Shown here: piece by piece, positions 36,344 through 45,590 of the stretch
Layout: each line of letters begins with the position of its first letter
Numbering within the stretch: the stretch's first letter is position 1
Assembly (NCBI GenBank): GCA_934511465.1
Contig: CAKSWG010000004.1
Location: 37,778-101,777, forward strand
Length of the DNA stretch: 64,000 nt
Direction of reading: 5' to 3'
From: an uncultured Faecalibacterium sp.
GTDB lineage: Bacteria > Bacillota > Clostridia > Oscillospirales > Ruminococcaceae
Position numbers and translations under genes: made by a program
The notes under the pieces: model-generated
What the model was told of the DNA's origin: nothing
What the model saw: the letters and a program-made list of their open reading frames with translations, nothing else
Database searches by the model: none

Positions 36344-38635
36344 TTACGGCTCCGGCGCTATGGCATCCGGGTTCTGCTCGGTGTCCGGCTGTGTATCCTG
36401 TGCAGCGGGCTGAGCCGGTTGCTCTGCCGGTGCTTCAGGCACGGCGGTGTCCGCTGCGGGGGCCGTCTGCGCAGGCTGTGCAGCGGCAGTGCCGGCAGCA
36501 GTCTGGCCTGCGGAAGTCTGCCCGGCGGCATCGGTCTGGGCCGGGTCCTGATCCTGCCGGGCATCCTGCTCCGCTTCGGCCTGCTGGGCAAGGGTGCCGT
36601 CCTTGAGGGCAAAGTAGGCATTGGCGATATCCACCACAAGATCGCCGGTGCGGGCGCCGTAGCCGCCGTACTCGATGGTGATGCCAATGGCGATCTGCGG
36701 GTCGTCCGCCGGCAGATAGGCCACCATCATGGCGTTCAGGTAATGCTTGCCCGGGGCGTAGGTCTCGCTGCGCTGGGGCGTACCGGTCTTGCAGGCGATG
36801 GCCACCGGATAGCTGGCAATTTTGCCGCTGATGGTGCTGGGCACCTGCATCATGCCCTGCCGCACCAGCTGGAAGGTGTTGCCGGTGCCCTCGATCACAT
36901 CCATGACCTCAGGCTTGGTCTCGCTGAGCACCTCGCCGGTATTGGTATCCAGAATGGCCTTGACGAAATGGGTGCGGTAGCGGGTGCCGTTGTTGGCCAG
37001 CGTTGCCGCGTAGGTGGCCAGCTGGATGGGCGTGACCACCGTGTTGCCCTGACCGATGGCGGCCTGCACATCCAGCGACGCGGTGTAGTTGGAGTCGCTC
37101 TTGGTGGTCAGGCGGCCCACAGCCTCGTTCACTTCCACGCCGGTGCGCTGGCCAAGGCCCAGCTTGTAGGCGTAGGCGTCGTAGACATCACTGGTCAGGC
37201 GGCGGCCCACATCATAAAAGAAGACGTTGCAGCTCCACTTGATGGCCGTTACCACATCGATGTTGCCGCTGTGGCCGTGGCGGGTGCAGCGGGGATGATA
37301 ATCCTTGAAGTAGTTGTACACGCCGTTGCAGAACACCGTGGAATACTGGTTGATCAGGCCGCTGTCCAGCGCAGCCACCGCCACGGCGGGCTTGAAGGTG
37401 GAGCCCGGCGTATACAGGCCCTGCAATGCGCGGTTGAACAGCGGCAGGCTGGGGTCAGAGCTGTATTCCGTGTAGTTGGTGGCGTAGAGGTTCTGGTCGT
37501 AGCTGGGGTAGTTGGCTGCTGCCAGCACGCTGCCGTCCTTCACGTCCAGCACCACCACCGCACCGGCAGCGGCCTTCATGGTGCCGGTGTTGTACACGCG
37601 GTTGATCATATCGATGTTCTCGGCCAGCGCCTTATCCACTGCGCGCTGGAAGTTGCTGTCGATGGTCAGCTGCACGGTGTGGCCCGGCTCCGGCACGGTG
37701 GTAAGCTTGGTATCCACGATCACACCGTCCGAGTTGCGGGTGATGGTCTCTACGCCGTCCTTGCCGCGCAGTTCGTCCTCATAAACGGATTCCAGACCGG
37801 AAATGCCCAGAACATCGTTCATGTTATAGCCTTTTTCTTTCAGCGGGTAGGTCACCTGACCGTTTTCATCGGTCACTTTCCACTTTTCGGCCGTGATCTT
37901 GCCCACGCGGCCCAGCACAGCCGGGATGATATCGCTCTGGTCATAGCTGCGGGCGCTGGTCTCCACGATCTCCACGCCCGGCAGCTGCAAACTGTGCTCC
38001 TTGATGGTGGCCACCGTCACCGCACTGACGTTCTCCGCCATGACAAAGTTGTTCACATTGGAGAACGCCTGCCGGTCCATCTCGTAGTGGATGCCGGCCA
38101 GCACCCGCTGCCATTCCAGCGAGAAGTCTTGCAGGCCGTTTTTCTCCACCAGCATTTCCATCACGTCGTTGGCCGTGGCGTACTGCTGCAAACCAAGGGT
38201 CTCCTTCATATCGGCCAGCTGCTTCTGGTCGCTGGCGGAGGCATCATCGTCCGTAAAGGCATAATTGCCTGCGGCGTCTGCCTGCCCGATGAGCAGGGTA
38301 TCGTTCCAGCTTTCGTCGTTTGCGCGCAGCAGCTCCACGATCTGCTGCAACATTTCGTCCAGATCGCGGTCGCCCATCAGCAGTTTGTTGAGCACCACGT
38401 TATAGCTGGTGGTAGTGGTGGCGATGCGCCGCCCGGCACTGTCCACGATATCGCCGCGGGCCGCCGTGACCGTAAAGTTATAATCGGTGGTGTTGGTGGC
38501 ACGGGATTTGAAGTCATCGCCGTTGACCAGCTGCAAAAAGATCAGCCGCATCGCGTACAGGCCCATGATAAAACATGCCACTGCGATGAGCAGGATCATC
38601 CGGCGCACGACGGTTTTTCGTTCGTTTTGGTTCAT
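36344..38635 (-). CDS. Penicillin-binding protein 2-type transpeptidase
   Basis: A 763-aa class B PBP for side-wall (rod) synthesis. It has an N-terminal membrane anchor (about 12-34) and a dimerisation/pedestal region ('RGDIVDSAGRRIAT'). The transpeptidase domain has the Ser-x-x-Lys nucleophile STFK, SxN as SCN (in 'IKWSCNVFFYDV') and the KTG motif in 'ACKTGTPQR'. The last ~85 residues are a Gln/Ala/Pro/Glu-rich disordered tail outside the membrane. The place after mreBCD points to the MrdA/PBP2 role partnered with RodA, which is not in the window. Confidence 0.93.
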   Translation of the reverse strand: MNQNERKTVVRRMILLIAVACFIMGLYAMRLIFLQLVNGDDFKSRATNTTDYNFTVTAARGDIVDSAGRRIATTTTSYNVVLNKLLMGDRDLDEMLQQIVELLRANDESWNDTLLIGQADAAGNYAFTDDDASASDQKQLADMKETLGLQQYATANDVMEMLVEKNGLQDFSLEWQRVLAGIHYEMDRQAFSNVNNFVMAENVSAVTVATIKEHSLQLPGVEIVETSARSYDQSDIIPAVLGRVGKITAEKWKVTDENGQVTYPLKEKGYNMNDVLGISGLESVYEDELRGKDGVETITRNSDGVIVDTKLTTVPEPGHTVQLTIDSNFQRAVDKALAENIDMINRVYNTGTMKAAAGAVVVLDVKDGSVLAAANYPSYDQNLYATNYTEYSSDPSLPLFNRALQGLYTPGSTFKPAVAVAALDSGLINQYSTVFCNGVYNYFKDYHPRCTRHGHSGNIDVVTAIKWSCNVFFYDVGRRLTSDVYDAYAYKLGLGQRTGVEVNEAVGRLTTKSDSNYTASLDVQAAIGQGNTVVTPIQLATYAATLANNGTRYRTHFVKAILDTNTGEVLSETKPEVMDVIEGTGNTFQLVRQGMMQVPSTISGKIASYPVAIACKTGTPQRSETYAPGKHYLNAMMVAYLPADDPQIAIGITIEYGGYGARTGDLVVDIANAYFALKDGTLAQQAEAEQDARQDQDPAQTDAAGQTSAGQTAAGTAAAQPAQTAPAADTAVPEAPAEQPAQPAAQDTQPDTEQNPDAIAPEP

Positions 38636-38654
38636 CCGCGTTTCCTCCGGCGGT

Positions 38655-39188
38655 TCAGACTACGCCGTTGTCGATTTTGAACTCGTTGTAAATGCGCCGC
38701 ACCAAGCTGAACAGCACCAGCGACGGCACCAGCGTCAGCACAGCCGAGGGCAGCACAAAGGTGAGCCAGCGGCTCACAGCCCAGCTATAGCCGGGCATGT
38801 AATAGAAAAACAGCCAGTCCAGCGTAAGCACCGCAAGGGCCGTGCCGGTGCCGATGAGCGCAAAGTTCCAAGTGCTGCCCTGCAAGTAGAGCTGCACCAG
38901 CACCGAAAGCGCAAAGCAGAGCAAAAGCAGTTCCAGCGCCAGCATGCCCACGGTACGCCCGGCGGTGTAGTCCCACAAAAGGCCGCACACCGCGCCAAAC
39001 AGTGCCCCCGCAAACTCGCCTTCATACACGGCTACGGCAAGGCACAGCGGCAAAATGAACAGCGGCTTTGCCTGCCCCAGCTGGAACAGGCCGGGCGTTG
39101 TCTGCAATGCCGCGCACACAAACAGCGTCACCGCATAGCAGGCCCATTTCAGGATCTGGCTGCGGCTGCGCATGCGGCGTGATTCCAT
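38655..39188 (-). CDS. mreD: Rod shape-determining protein MreD
   Basis: A 177-aa inner-membrane protein with five or six hydrophobic helices that links MreC to the cell-wall synthesis complex. The start at 39186-39188 has AGGGGG upstream; the longer frame to 39347 runs into mreC. It begins 13 bases after mreC and ends 19 bases before pbp2. MreD is poorly conserved, so the call leans on order and topology as well as 'GALFGAVCGLLWDY', a usual helix motif. Confidence 0.9.
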   Translation of the reverse strand: MESRRMRSRSQILKWACYAVTLFVCAALQTTPGLFQLGQAKPLFILPLCLAVAVYEGEFAGALFGAVCGLLWDYTAGRTVGMLALELLLLCFALSVLVQLYLQGSTWNFALIGTGTALAVLTLDWLFFYYMPGYSWAVSRWLTFVLPSAVLTLVPSLVLFSLVRRIYNEFKIDNGVV

Positions 39189-39201
39189 ACAAAGCGCCCC
39201 C

Positions 39202-40032
39202 TTAATAATCGGTAATGACGAATACATGCTTGACGGTGCGCGGGTCTGCGCCCGGACGGACCACCGCCACCGAGGATTTGCCGCTGACTTCCGGCTCCAC
39301 CTTCTGCACCACGCCCACCAGCACATCCGGCGGGAACACCCCGCCAAGGCCGGTGGTGATCACCTGATCGCCCATTTTGGTCTCGGCGGCACGCTCCAGG
39401 TTGGTGAGCACGCACAGACCATCGCCGGCATAATCGGCGCTGCCGCTGAGAATGCCGTTTTCCCGCGTGCGGGACACAACGCCCGCCGCGTTGAAGCTGG
39501 GATGCAGAATGGTCATCACCTTGCAGCTGGTGGTATCTGCCTCCACCACGACGCCCACAAGGTAGCCTTTATCGCTGATTACGGCGTCGTTCACAGCCAC
39601 ACCGTTCACGGTGCCGCAGTCCAGCGTAAAGCCGCCGAACTCGTCCAGCGGGTCGCGGCCGATCACAAAGCCGGAAACATAACTGGCCTCGCTGTTGGTA
39701 TCCTGAATGCGGGCCAGCGCTTTATAGGCTTCGTTCTCCGCCTTGATGCGGTCGTAATCCACCATCTGCTGGCGCAGCTCGGCGTTCTCCGCTTCCAGCT
39801 GCTCGTTCTGGGCCATCACTTCGTCGATGCTGGTGTATTTTTCCCACACCGAGCCGATGCCGCCGCTCAGGGCCGACGTCACCTTCTGGAAGGGCATCAG
39901 CACCACGCTCAGCAGCTCCTGCGGAGCGGCGGTCAAGCGGCCGTTGGCACCGGCGTAGGCCATGATGCCCACAAGGAATACCGCCACAGCCACCAGTATC
40001 TTAAATTTCCATGTGTCAAAAAAATCCTTCAA
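39202..40032 (-). CDS. mreC: Rod shape-determining protein MreC
   Basis: A 276-aa bitopic protein that organises the elongasome outside the membrane. It has a membrane helix at about 10-30, a coiled coil ('AQNEQLEAENAELRQQM'), then two beta-barrel domains ('GFVIGRDPLDEFGGFTLDCGTVNGV', 'GVVQKVEPE'). I place the start at a TTG (40030-40032) with GGAGG eight bases upstream. An in-frame ATG at 40089 has no ribosome-binding site and would lie within a hairpin (40067-40095). Confidence 0.9.
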   Translation of the reverse strand: MKDFFDTWKFKILVAVAVFLVGIMAYAGANGRLTAAPQELLSVVLMPFQKVTSALSGGIGSVWEKYTSIDEVMAQNEQLEAENAELRQQMVDYDRIKAENEAYKALARIQDTNSEASYVSGFVIGRDPLDEFGGFTLDCGTVNGVAVNDAVISDKGYLVGVVVEADTTSCKVMTILHPSFNAAGVVSRTRENGILSGSADYAGDGLCVLTNLERAAETKMGDQVITTGLGGVFPPDVLVGVVQKVEPEVSGKSSVAVVRPGADPRTVKHVFVITDY

Positions 40033-40066
40033 GGGGGTGTCCTCCTGTTCGGGTGCCCACCATAAG

Positions 40067-40095
40067 AAAAGCGCGGACAGCTCTGCCATCCGCGC
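40067..40095 (-). terminator. Hairpin between mreB and mreC
   Basis: Perfect 7-bp stem GCGCGGA / TCCGCGC with an 11-base loop followed by TTTTCTTAT on the minus strand. As a partial terminator it would give more MreB than MreC, MreD or PBP2. Confidence 0.6.
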
Positions 40096-40175
40096 AAGGA
40101 ACCTTGTTTGCAGCGGAAATCAGCGCAGACGCTGCGCAAAAGAGCGTTTTTCCGCAAGTATGGGCACCGCCCGTG

Positions 40176-41198
40176 TTACATGTGTCCGCCGTCGGTGTCC
40201 AGCACGTCGTGCAGCACGTCCACATGATCCAGCACCGCACCGGCACCCTTGGCCACGCAGTCCAGCGGGTCCTCCGCAATGTGCACGTCGATGCCGGTCT
40301 CGCTCTGGATCAGCTGGTCCAAGCCGCGCAGCAAAGCGCCGCCGCCGGTCAGGGTGATGCCGCGGTCGATGATATCGGCGCTCAATTCCGGCGGGGTGCG
40401 CTCCAGCGTCTCCTTGATGGCGCTGGTGATCTTGACCAAGCACTCCAGCAATGCCTCGCGCACATCCTCCGAGTGGACCACGATGTTCTTGGGCAGGCCG
40501 TCCACGAGGTTGCGGCCCTTGATCTCCATGGTCATTTCGGGGTCCAGCGCATAGGCAGAGCCGATCTCGATCTTGATCTGCTCCGCGGTGCGCTCACCGA
40601 TCAGCAGGTTGTATTTGCGCTTGATGAAGGCAATGATGGCCTGATCGAACATATCACCGGCCATGCGCACACTGCGGGAAGCCACGATGCCGCCCAGAGA
40701 AATGACAGCGATCTCAGCCGTGCCGCCGCCAATGTCCACGATCATGCTGCCGGTGGGCTCGCTGATGGGCAGGCCCGCGCCGATGGCCGCAGCCATGGGC
40801 TCCTCAATGACGGACACCTGACGGGCACCTGCCTTCAGGGTCGCTTCGCGCACAGCGCGGCGCTCCACCTCGGTGACGCCCGACGGGATGCAGATGACCA
40901 CGCGGGGACGGGAGAACATGCTGTTGCCGCATGCCTTTTTGAGGAAGTTTTCCAGCATATTGGCGGTGATGTCAAAATCGGCAATGACACCGTCCTTCAG
41001 GGGGCGCACCGCCACGATGCTGCCGGGGGTACGGCCAATGACGGCCTTTGCCTCGGCACCCACGCAGCGCACCTCGTCGGTCTTGGTGTCCACGGCCACC
41101 ACCGAGGGCTCCCGCATGATGATGCCCTTGCCCTTCATATATACCAGCGTATTTGCGGTACCCAGATCGATACCCACATCTTTTGAAAACAGGCCCAT
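40176..41198 (-). CDS. mreB: Rod shape-determining protein MreB
   Basis: A 340-aa bacterial actin that guides lateral wall synthesis. The phosphate-1 loop '[13 protein letters not shown]', '[18 protein letters not shown]', the phosphate-2 region '[20 protein letters not shown]' and adenosine motif '[12 protein letters not shown]' are all present. Length is standard, with own promoter at 41294-41322. Faecalibacterium-like cells are rods, consistent with a full mreBCD-pbp2 set. Confidence 0.97.
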   Translation of the reverse strand: MGLFSKDVGIDLGTANTLVYMKGKGIIMREPSVVAVDTKTDEVRCVGAEAKAVIGRTPGSIVAVRPLKDGVIADFDITANMLENFLKKACGNSMFSRPRVVICIPSGVTEVERRAVREATLKAGARQVSVIEEPMAAAIGAGLPISEPTGSMIVDIGGGTAEIAVISLGGIVASRSVRMAGDMFDQAIIAFIKRKYNLLIGERTAEQIKIEIGSAYALDPEMTMEIKGRNLVDGLPKNIVVHSEDVREALLECLVKITSAIKETLERTPPELSADIIDRGITLTGGGALLRGLDQLIQSETGIDVHIAEDPLDCVAKGAGAVLDHVDVLHDVLDTDGGHM

Positions 41199-41293
41199 TG
41201 TAAAAATTCTCCTTCTGCTTCCCAGTTTGATCTATCGCGTCAAAGCGTCCGGCGGCCCTTTTGTGCCGCCCTTACGCAGAATAACACGGTTCT

Positions 41294-41322
41294 ATTATAG
41301 CCGCAAGCCACCGATTTCTCAA
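41294..41322 (-). promoter_or_regulatory. Promoter of mreBCD-pbp2
   Basis: Minus strand -35 TTGAGA, 17 bases, -10 TATAAT, between maf and mreB. Confidence 0.7.
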
Positions 41323-41359
41323 GCGTTTGCGCAAGTTTTCTTCGTTTTTTCCAGTTTTC

Positions 41360-41914
41360 TCACATAAAATGTGCCAGCAGCTGTACGGTGCGGCTCACGG
41401 GCAGGCCCATGATGGTATAGTAGTCGCCCTCGATGCGGTCCAGCCAGAGGGCGGCACGGCCCTGAACGGCGTAGGCACCGGCCTTGTCGTAGGGTTCTTT
41501 TGTGGAAGCGTAGAAGCTGATCTCTTCCTCGCTCAGCGGGAAGAAGGTAACGCGGCAGCTGTCCACAAAGCTTTCGGTGCGCGTGCCATCGGAGATGCAT
41601 ACGCCGGTGTGCACCTCATGGGTGGCACCGGAGAGGGCCCGCAGCATCCGTTTCGCGTCCTCCACGCTGTGGGGCTTGCCGAACACCGTGCCGTTCACAT
41701 CCACCACCGTGTCACAGCCGATCACCACCGCACCCGGGTGCTGGGCCGCAACGGCAAAGCACTTGCCCCGGGCCAGCTGCTCCACCAGATGGGCGGGAGT
41801 ATCGGCCTGCACGGCGCTTTCGTCAAAGTCGCTGACGCAGACGGTGAAATCGGTGGTGTACAGGGAAAGCAGCTCCCGCCTGCGCGGGCTGCCGGAAGCT
41901 AAGATCAAATTCAT
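41360..41914 (-). CDS. maf: Maf-family nucleoside triphosphate pyrophosphatase
   Basis: A 184-aa house-cleaning enzyme that hydrolyses non-canonical or dTTP/UTP-type nucleotides to monophosphates. 'LILASGSPRRRELL' at the N-terminus, 'VIGCDTVVD' (catalytic Asp) and 'VHTGVCI' and 'AYAVQGRAALWLDRIEGDYYTIMGLP' match the family. Start ATG at 41914; other in-frame starts at 41923 and 41956 are possible because ribosome-binding sites are weak. It precedes mreB as in many Firmicutes. Confidence 0.92.
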   Translation of the reverse strand: MNLILASGSPRRRELLSLYTTDFTVCVSDFDESAVQADTPAHLVEQLARGKCFAVAAQHPGAVVIGCDTVVDVNGTVFGKPHSVEDAKRMLRALSGATHEVHTGVCISDGTRTESFVDSCRVTFFPLSEEEISFYASTKEPYDKAGAYAVQGRAALWLDRIEGDYYTIMGLPVSRTVQLLAHFM

Positions 41915-41939
41915 AGGACTCATCTTTCTTTTCAACATC

Positions 41940-42078
41940 CTCGCCCTCTCAGTCAAAACCTTGCGGTTTTGCCAGCTCTCCCAAAGGGAGAGCCCTTGGC
42001 AAAATCGTGAACTTCGTGTGGACTGCCAAAGGCTCCTACTTTGGGGGAGCCGGGCGCGAAGCAGCCCGAGAGGGCGAG
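41940..42078. repeat. Family 2 MITE-like element, copy 1 (maf-dut)
   Basis: 139 bp bounded by a perfect 11-bp inverted repeat, CTCGCCCTCTC and GAGAGGGCGAG. Inside are nested stems (AGCTCTCCC / GGGAGAGC; GGCTCC / GGGAGCC) and TTGCCAAGGG-type tracts shared with copy 4. It fills the gap between maf and dut. Confidence 0.8.
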
Positions 42079-42087
42079 CCAGTTTTA

Positions 42088-42534
42088 TTATTTACCCGTG
42101 GAGCCAAAGCCGCCCTCGCCGCGCTGGGTATCGCCCAGCGTTTCGGCAGGCACAAAGGCAGCGGTGTACACCGGTGCGATGCACAGCTGCGCCACACGCT
42201 CACCGGGCTGGATGGTATAGGCTTCCCTGCCCAGATTGACCATGGGCACCTTCAGCTCGCCGCGGTAGTCGCTGTCCACCACGCCCACGCCGTTGGCCAT
42301 GCACAGGCCGTGCTTGATGGCAAGGCCGCTGCGGGCGTACACCAGTGCCACGCTGTGGGCACCCGGCAGCTCGATGGCAAGGCCGGTGGGCACCAGCGCC
42401 CGCTCCATAGGCGCAAGGGTGAGCGGCGCATCCAGCACGGCGCACAGGTCGGCGGCGGCAGAGCCGGGGGTGGCGTAGGCGGGCACCTTTGCCCGGGCAT
42501 CCAGTACCTTATATTTTACAGTGATGGGTTCCAT
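42088..42534 (-). CDS. dut: dUTP diphosphatase
   Basis: A 148-aa trimeric enzyme hydrolysing dUTP to dUMP, keeping uracil out of DNA and supplying dTMP synthesis. All five motifs are present: AADLCA, ARSGLAIKHGL, GVVDSDYRGELKV, RVAQL and the C-terminal glycine-rich GEGGFGSTGK. The start (42532-42534) has GAGG six bases upstream. Next to maf and cdd-type salvage genes it fits nucleotide-pool sanitation. Confidence 0.96.
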   Translation of the reverse strand: MEPITVKYKVLDARAKVPAYATPGSAAADLCAVLDAPLTLAPMERALVPTGLAIELPGAHSVALVYARSGLAIKHGLCMANGVGVVDSDYRGELKVPMVNLGREAYTIQPGERVAQLCIAPVYTAAFVPAETLGDTQRGEGGFGSTGK

Positions 42535-42565
42535 AGTATACCTCGTTTTATATTCCTCTACTGCA

Positions 42566-42630
42566 AGCTCGCCCTTCGGGAGAGCTCCGGCATTGCGCCG
42601 CCGCAGGCGGACGATGCCGGTGAGAGGGTC
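42566..42630. repeat. Family 2 MITE-like element, copy 2 (decayed)
   Basis: A short form: AGCTCGCCCTTCGGGAGAGCT hairpin as in copy 5, then CCGGCAT / ATGCCGG, ending GTGAGAGGGT at the U32 peptidase stop codon. The left terminus is missing. Confidence 0.6.
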
Positions 42631-44704
42631 AGTTCGTACCTTTAAAATACAGTCCGCGTGTAAAATCTTCTTCAAACGGTGCATGAACACGGATCATGTC
42701 AAGAATCTGCGCTGCTTCCTCACGGCTTTCCAGCGTGAAGTAGGCCACGCCGTAGTCCACTGTCAGAGCACCCGGCTTGTCCCCCATATAAATAGGTACG
42801 GGGTTATAGATGGTGCGCACGCCAAGGCCGCACCGCACCGGGAACTTCTTTGCCTTGCGGTCGGTCAGGGTGCCGGCCTTGTCGCAGTGGGCGCAGTCGT
42901 GGATGTTTTGCAGCGGGCAGGCGCGGGTGATCATCAACGGCATGTGGCCGTACACCAGCACGCCGGTGGGCACCGGCCTGCCGCTGCGGGTGGGCGCAAT
43001 GGTGCTGATGTCGCTGTCCTTCACTTCCGGCAGGATGAGCATGGAGTCAAGGCCGTTGTCCGCGTAGAACTGCGCAGCCAGCTGGTTTGTGATGTTCAGC
43101 CCAAAGCTGCCGCTCATGGGCAGGCCGCGGCACAGCCGCAGGTGGGCGATGTTGCTCACTTCGTACCCCGCAAAGCCGGCGTCCTGCGTGGCCGCGATGC
43201 GGCGGGCAGTGTCCTCTTCCAGACGGCCGAACATGACCCGGGGCAGTTCCAGAAGGGTCTTGCCGCGCCATTCCCGGGGCACGCGGTCCGCCTGCGCAAT
43301 GGGCAGGATAAGATACTCGATGCCGTCAAGCGCCCGCTCCGGCACCTGCTCCCAGCTTTCAAACCGGGCGCGCAGAGTGCGGTGGGGCGGCAGGGTGCGC
43401 AGCGGCAGGGCGGGCACATGCTCGTCCGTTGTGGGCCACGGGCGCAGCACCTCCCGCTTTTTCAGCAGGGCGTCCAGCGCTTCCCGGCGCAGCTCGTTCA
43501 CAGCGCCGCCGGGCACAAACCACGGCCCGCCGTCCATTTCCACGGTGATATCGCCCTCTGCCACCGCAAAGGGCGTGCCGCCGGTCTTGGCAAGGCTGCG
43601 GTGCAGGCTCTCGGCGGGGTCGGTGCGGGCGGGCTGCGGCTCAGCGTCGCCATAGGCGAAGGCCTTGTTGCCGTCTGCATCCGTGACGGTGAGCTTCTCG
43701 CCGCCCTCTTCGATCTCCAGCTTCATCTTCACCGGCACACGGCTGCGCTCGCGGCGGTAAAGCTCCCGCAGCATGGGCAGGGTCTTTTTGGTCTGCTCGG
43801 CGTCCGCTTCACTGCGCACGCCGAACATGCTGCCGTCAATTTTGCCGTCCAGATAGCCGGAGGTAAAGCCCGACCGGCTGAACGCATTCTTCAAAAGGTC
43901 GCGGTCATAGGCACGGCCCTCGCGGCCCGCCAGACAGGCGCTGACTGCCGCCGCCACATACTCCGGCGTGCGCAGACGGCCTTCGATCTTTGCCGATGCC
44001 ACGCCCAAAGCCTGCAATTTGTCCAGCTTATCAATGACCGAGTTGTCCTTTAAGGAAAGGTGGTGCAGGCGGCCCGGCTTGCCTTCCGGCAGGGCGTTGG
44101 CCTCAAACGGCAGGCGGCAGGGGCCCGCGCAGGAGCCGCGGTTGCCGCTGCGTCCGCCCAGAAATGCCGACATATAGCACTGGCCGCTGACGCACATGCA
44201 CAGCGCACCGTGCACAAAGCACTCGGTCTCAATGCCGCAGTGCTTTGTGATGTGCTCCACCTCGGGCAGGCTCAGCTCACGGGCCAGCACCACCCGGGTG
44301 AAGCCCAGTTCTTTGAGTTCCAGTGCGCCTTGCAGGCTGTGCACGCTCATCTGGGTGGAGCCGTGGCGGGGCAGCTGCGGCGCAATTCTGCCGATCAGCG
44401 TGGCCACGGCAAGGTCCTGACAGATCACGGCGTCGGCACCGGAAGCGGCCACCGCGCGGATGGCGGCTTCCAGCGCAGGCAGCTCGCCGCCATAGACGGT
44501 GGTGTTCAGCGCCACATGCACGGCTACGCCCCGCGCATGGCAGAAGGAGACCGCATTTTTCAGCGTCTCCGCGTCAAAATTATTGGCACTGGTGCGGGCA
44601 TTGAAGCCCGAAAAGCCCAGATACACCGCATCGGCCCCGCTGAACACAGCGGCCCGCAGCATCTCTTCGTTGCCCACCGGGGCAAGGATTTCGATCTTTG
44701 ACAT
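42629..44704 (-). CDS. U32 family peptidase (RlhA/YhbU-like)
   Basis: A 691-aa protein. The N-terminal U32 domain starts 'IEILAPVGNEEMLRAAVFSGADAVYLG' and contains the Fe-S-like Cys set 'CFVHGALCMCVSGQCYMS' and 'GNRGSCAGPCRLPF'. The middle matches the DUF3656/collagenase-like insert, and a further Cys cluster lies near residue 605 ('CPLQNIHDCAHCDKAGTL'). Members of this family take part in prephenate-dependent tRNA or rRNA hydroxylation (RlhA, TrhP) rather than simple proteolysis. It starts 26 bases after zapA. Which RNA it acts on is unknown. Confidence 0.88.
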   Translation of the reverse strand: MSKIEILAPVGNEEMLRAAVFSGADAVYLGFSGFNARTSANNFDAETLKNAVSFCHARGVAVHVALNTTVYGGELPALEAAIRAVAASGADAVICQDLAVATLIGRIAPQLPRHGSTQMSVHSLQGALELKELGFTRVVLARELSLPEVEHITKHCGIETECFVHGALCMCVSGQCYMSAFLGGRSGNRGSCAGPCRLPFEANALPEGKPGRLHHLSLKDNSVIDKLDKLQALGVASAKIEGRLRTPEYVAAAVSACLAGREGRAYDRDLLKNAFSRSGFTSGYLDGKIDGSMFGVRSEADAEQTKKTLPMLRELYRRERSRVPVKMKLEIEEGGEKLTVTDADGNKAFAYGDAEPQPARTDPAESLHRSLAKTGGTPFAVAEGDITVEMDGGPWFVPGGAVNELRREALDALLKKREVLRPWPTTDEHVPALPLRTLPPHRTLRARFESWEQVPERALDGIEYLILPIAQADRVPREWRGKTLLELPRVMFGRLEEDTARRIAATQDAGFAGYEVSNIAHLRLCRGLPMSGSFGLNITNQLAAQFYADNGLDSMLILPEVKDSDISTIAPTRSGRPVPTGVLVYGHMPLMITRACPLQNIHDCAHCDKAGTLTDRKAKKFPVRCGLGVRTIYNPVPIYMGDKPGALTVDYGVAYFTLESREEAAQILDMIRVHAPFEEDFTRGLYFKGTN

Positions 44705-44730
44705 ACTTCTCCTTTATCCTGTAAAGCGGC

Positions 44731-45162
44731 TTACTGTACCTTATCCGCATTTTCCCCGGCGGCATCCTGCTGCGCTGCCTGCTGGGCACGCTCTTCCCGC
44801 CGGGCTTCCTTATTGCGCAGCTTTTCCAGCTGCTCCCGCAGGGCAGCAGCTTCCCGCCGCAGCACCTCGTTTTCCGCCTTTGCCTTGTCCTCGGCCAGCT
44901 TTGCGCGGGCAGCGTCCGCAATGTAATCCTGGATCTGGCTGCGCATGTTCTCAGCACTGCCGGTGCTCTTGCGGTATTCGTCCAGATAATCCATGGCGCA
45001 GAACACCGCCGCCTTTGTTACCGAAAGGTTCGCATTCTCGTCCAAAAGCTTGGTGATGTCCTCATCCAGCTTTTTGGCCAGCGACACAATGTATTTTTCC
45101 GGGTCTGTCGTTGCAATGGCATACGGCGTACCCGCAATGTTCACCCGTACCTTGTTGACCAT
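44731..45162 (-). CDS. zapA: Cell division protein ZapA
   Basis: A 143-aa FtsZ-ring stabiliser. The N-terminal globular part ('NKVRVNIAGTPYAIATTDPEKYIVSLAKKLDEDI') and the helix 'TKAAVFCAMDYLDEYRK' are the ZapA signature; a long coiled coil follows (about 65-125). The extended Ala/Gln/Glu-rich C-terminus makes it longer than the usual 85-110 aa. It is the first gene of the minus-strand cluster leading to U32, dut, maf, mre and pbp2. Confidence 0.88.
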   Translation of the reverse strand: MVNKVRVNIAGTPYAIATTDPEKYIVSLAKKLDEDITKLLDENANLSVTKAAVFCAMDYLDEYRKSTGSAENMRSQIQDYIADAARAKLAEDKAKAENEVLRREAAALREQLEKLRNKEARREERAQQAAQQDAAGENADKVQ

Positions 45163-45454
45163 ATCTATTCCCCTTTTTATCCATTTCCGCCCTTGCAGCA
45201 GGCGGTATCATCTCTGAGCATTGCCGGGATTTGGCACCGTTCCCGGTATCGTTTCGGTGCAATTGTACCTACCGGGCGAGTTACCCGGCACATTTCTCCC
45301 GGAGTTTGTGCCCGAAAAAGTTTCGGGCAGCAGGTTCCTCTTTTTATTATAATATAAATAAGCATCAAGAAAAAGTGTATTTTTTGAAATTTTGGCATAT
45401 TTATCAGAAAGTTCAATAAAAAAATGTCAGTTACGGAAAAAATCCCTTGATTCC
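45163..45454. other. AT-rich intergenic region between zapA and glgP
   Basis: About 290 bases of AT-rich DNA between divergent genes. It has a GTGCCGGGTAACTCGCCCGGTA-like imperfect palindrome near 45265-45290 (CTACCGGGCGAGTTACCCGG) that may be an operator or hairpin. No gene is seen. The zapA promoter must lie here but I cannot place it with confidence. Confidence 0.45.
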
Positions 45455-45483
45455 TTGCATTTGTCATTCTGCCATATTATAAT
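45455..45483 (+). promoter_or_regulatory. Promoter of glgP
   Basis: -35 TTGCAT, 17 bases, consensus -10 TATAAT, with a leader of about 100 bases containing the short stem GTGCCTGCAGGCGC. Confidence 0.75.
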
Positions 45484-45590
45484 ATCTTTGTTATGTTGGC
45501 GGCAGAGCAAGTGAGGGAAAGTGCCTGCAGGCGCCAATTATTTCAATTATTTTAGCAAAGCTGAAAACTTATGCGGATAGGAGTACCTTT

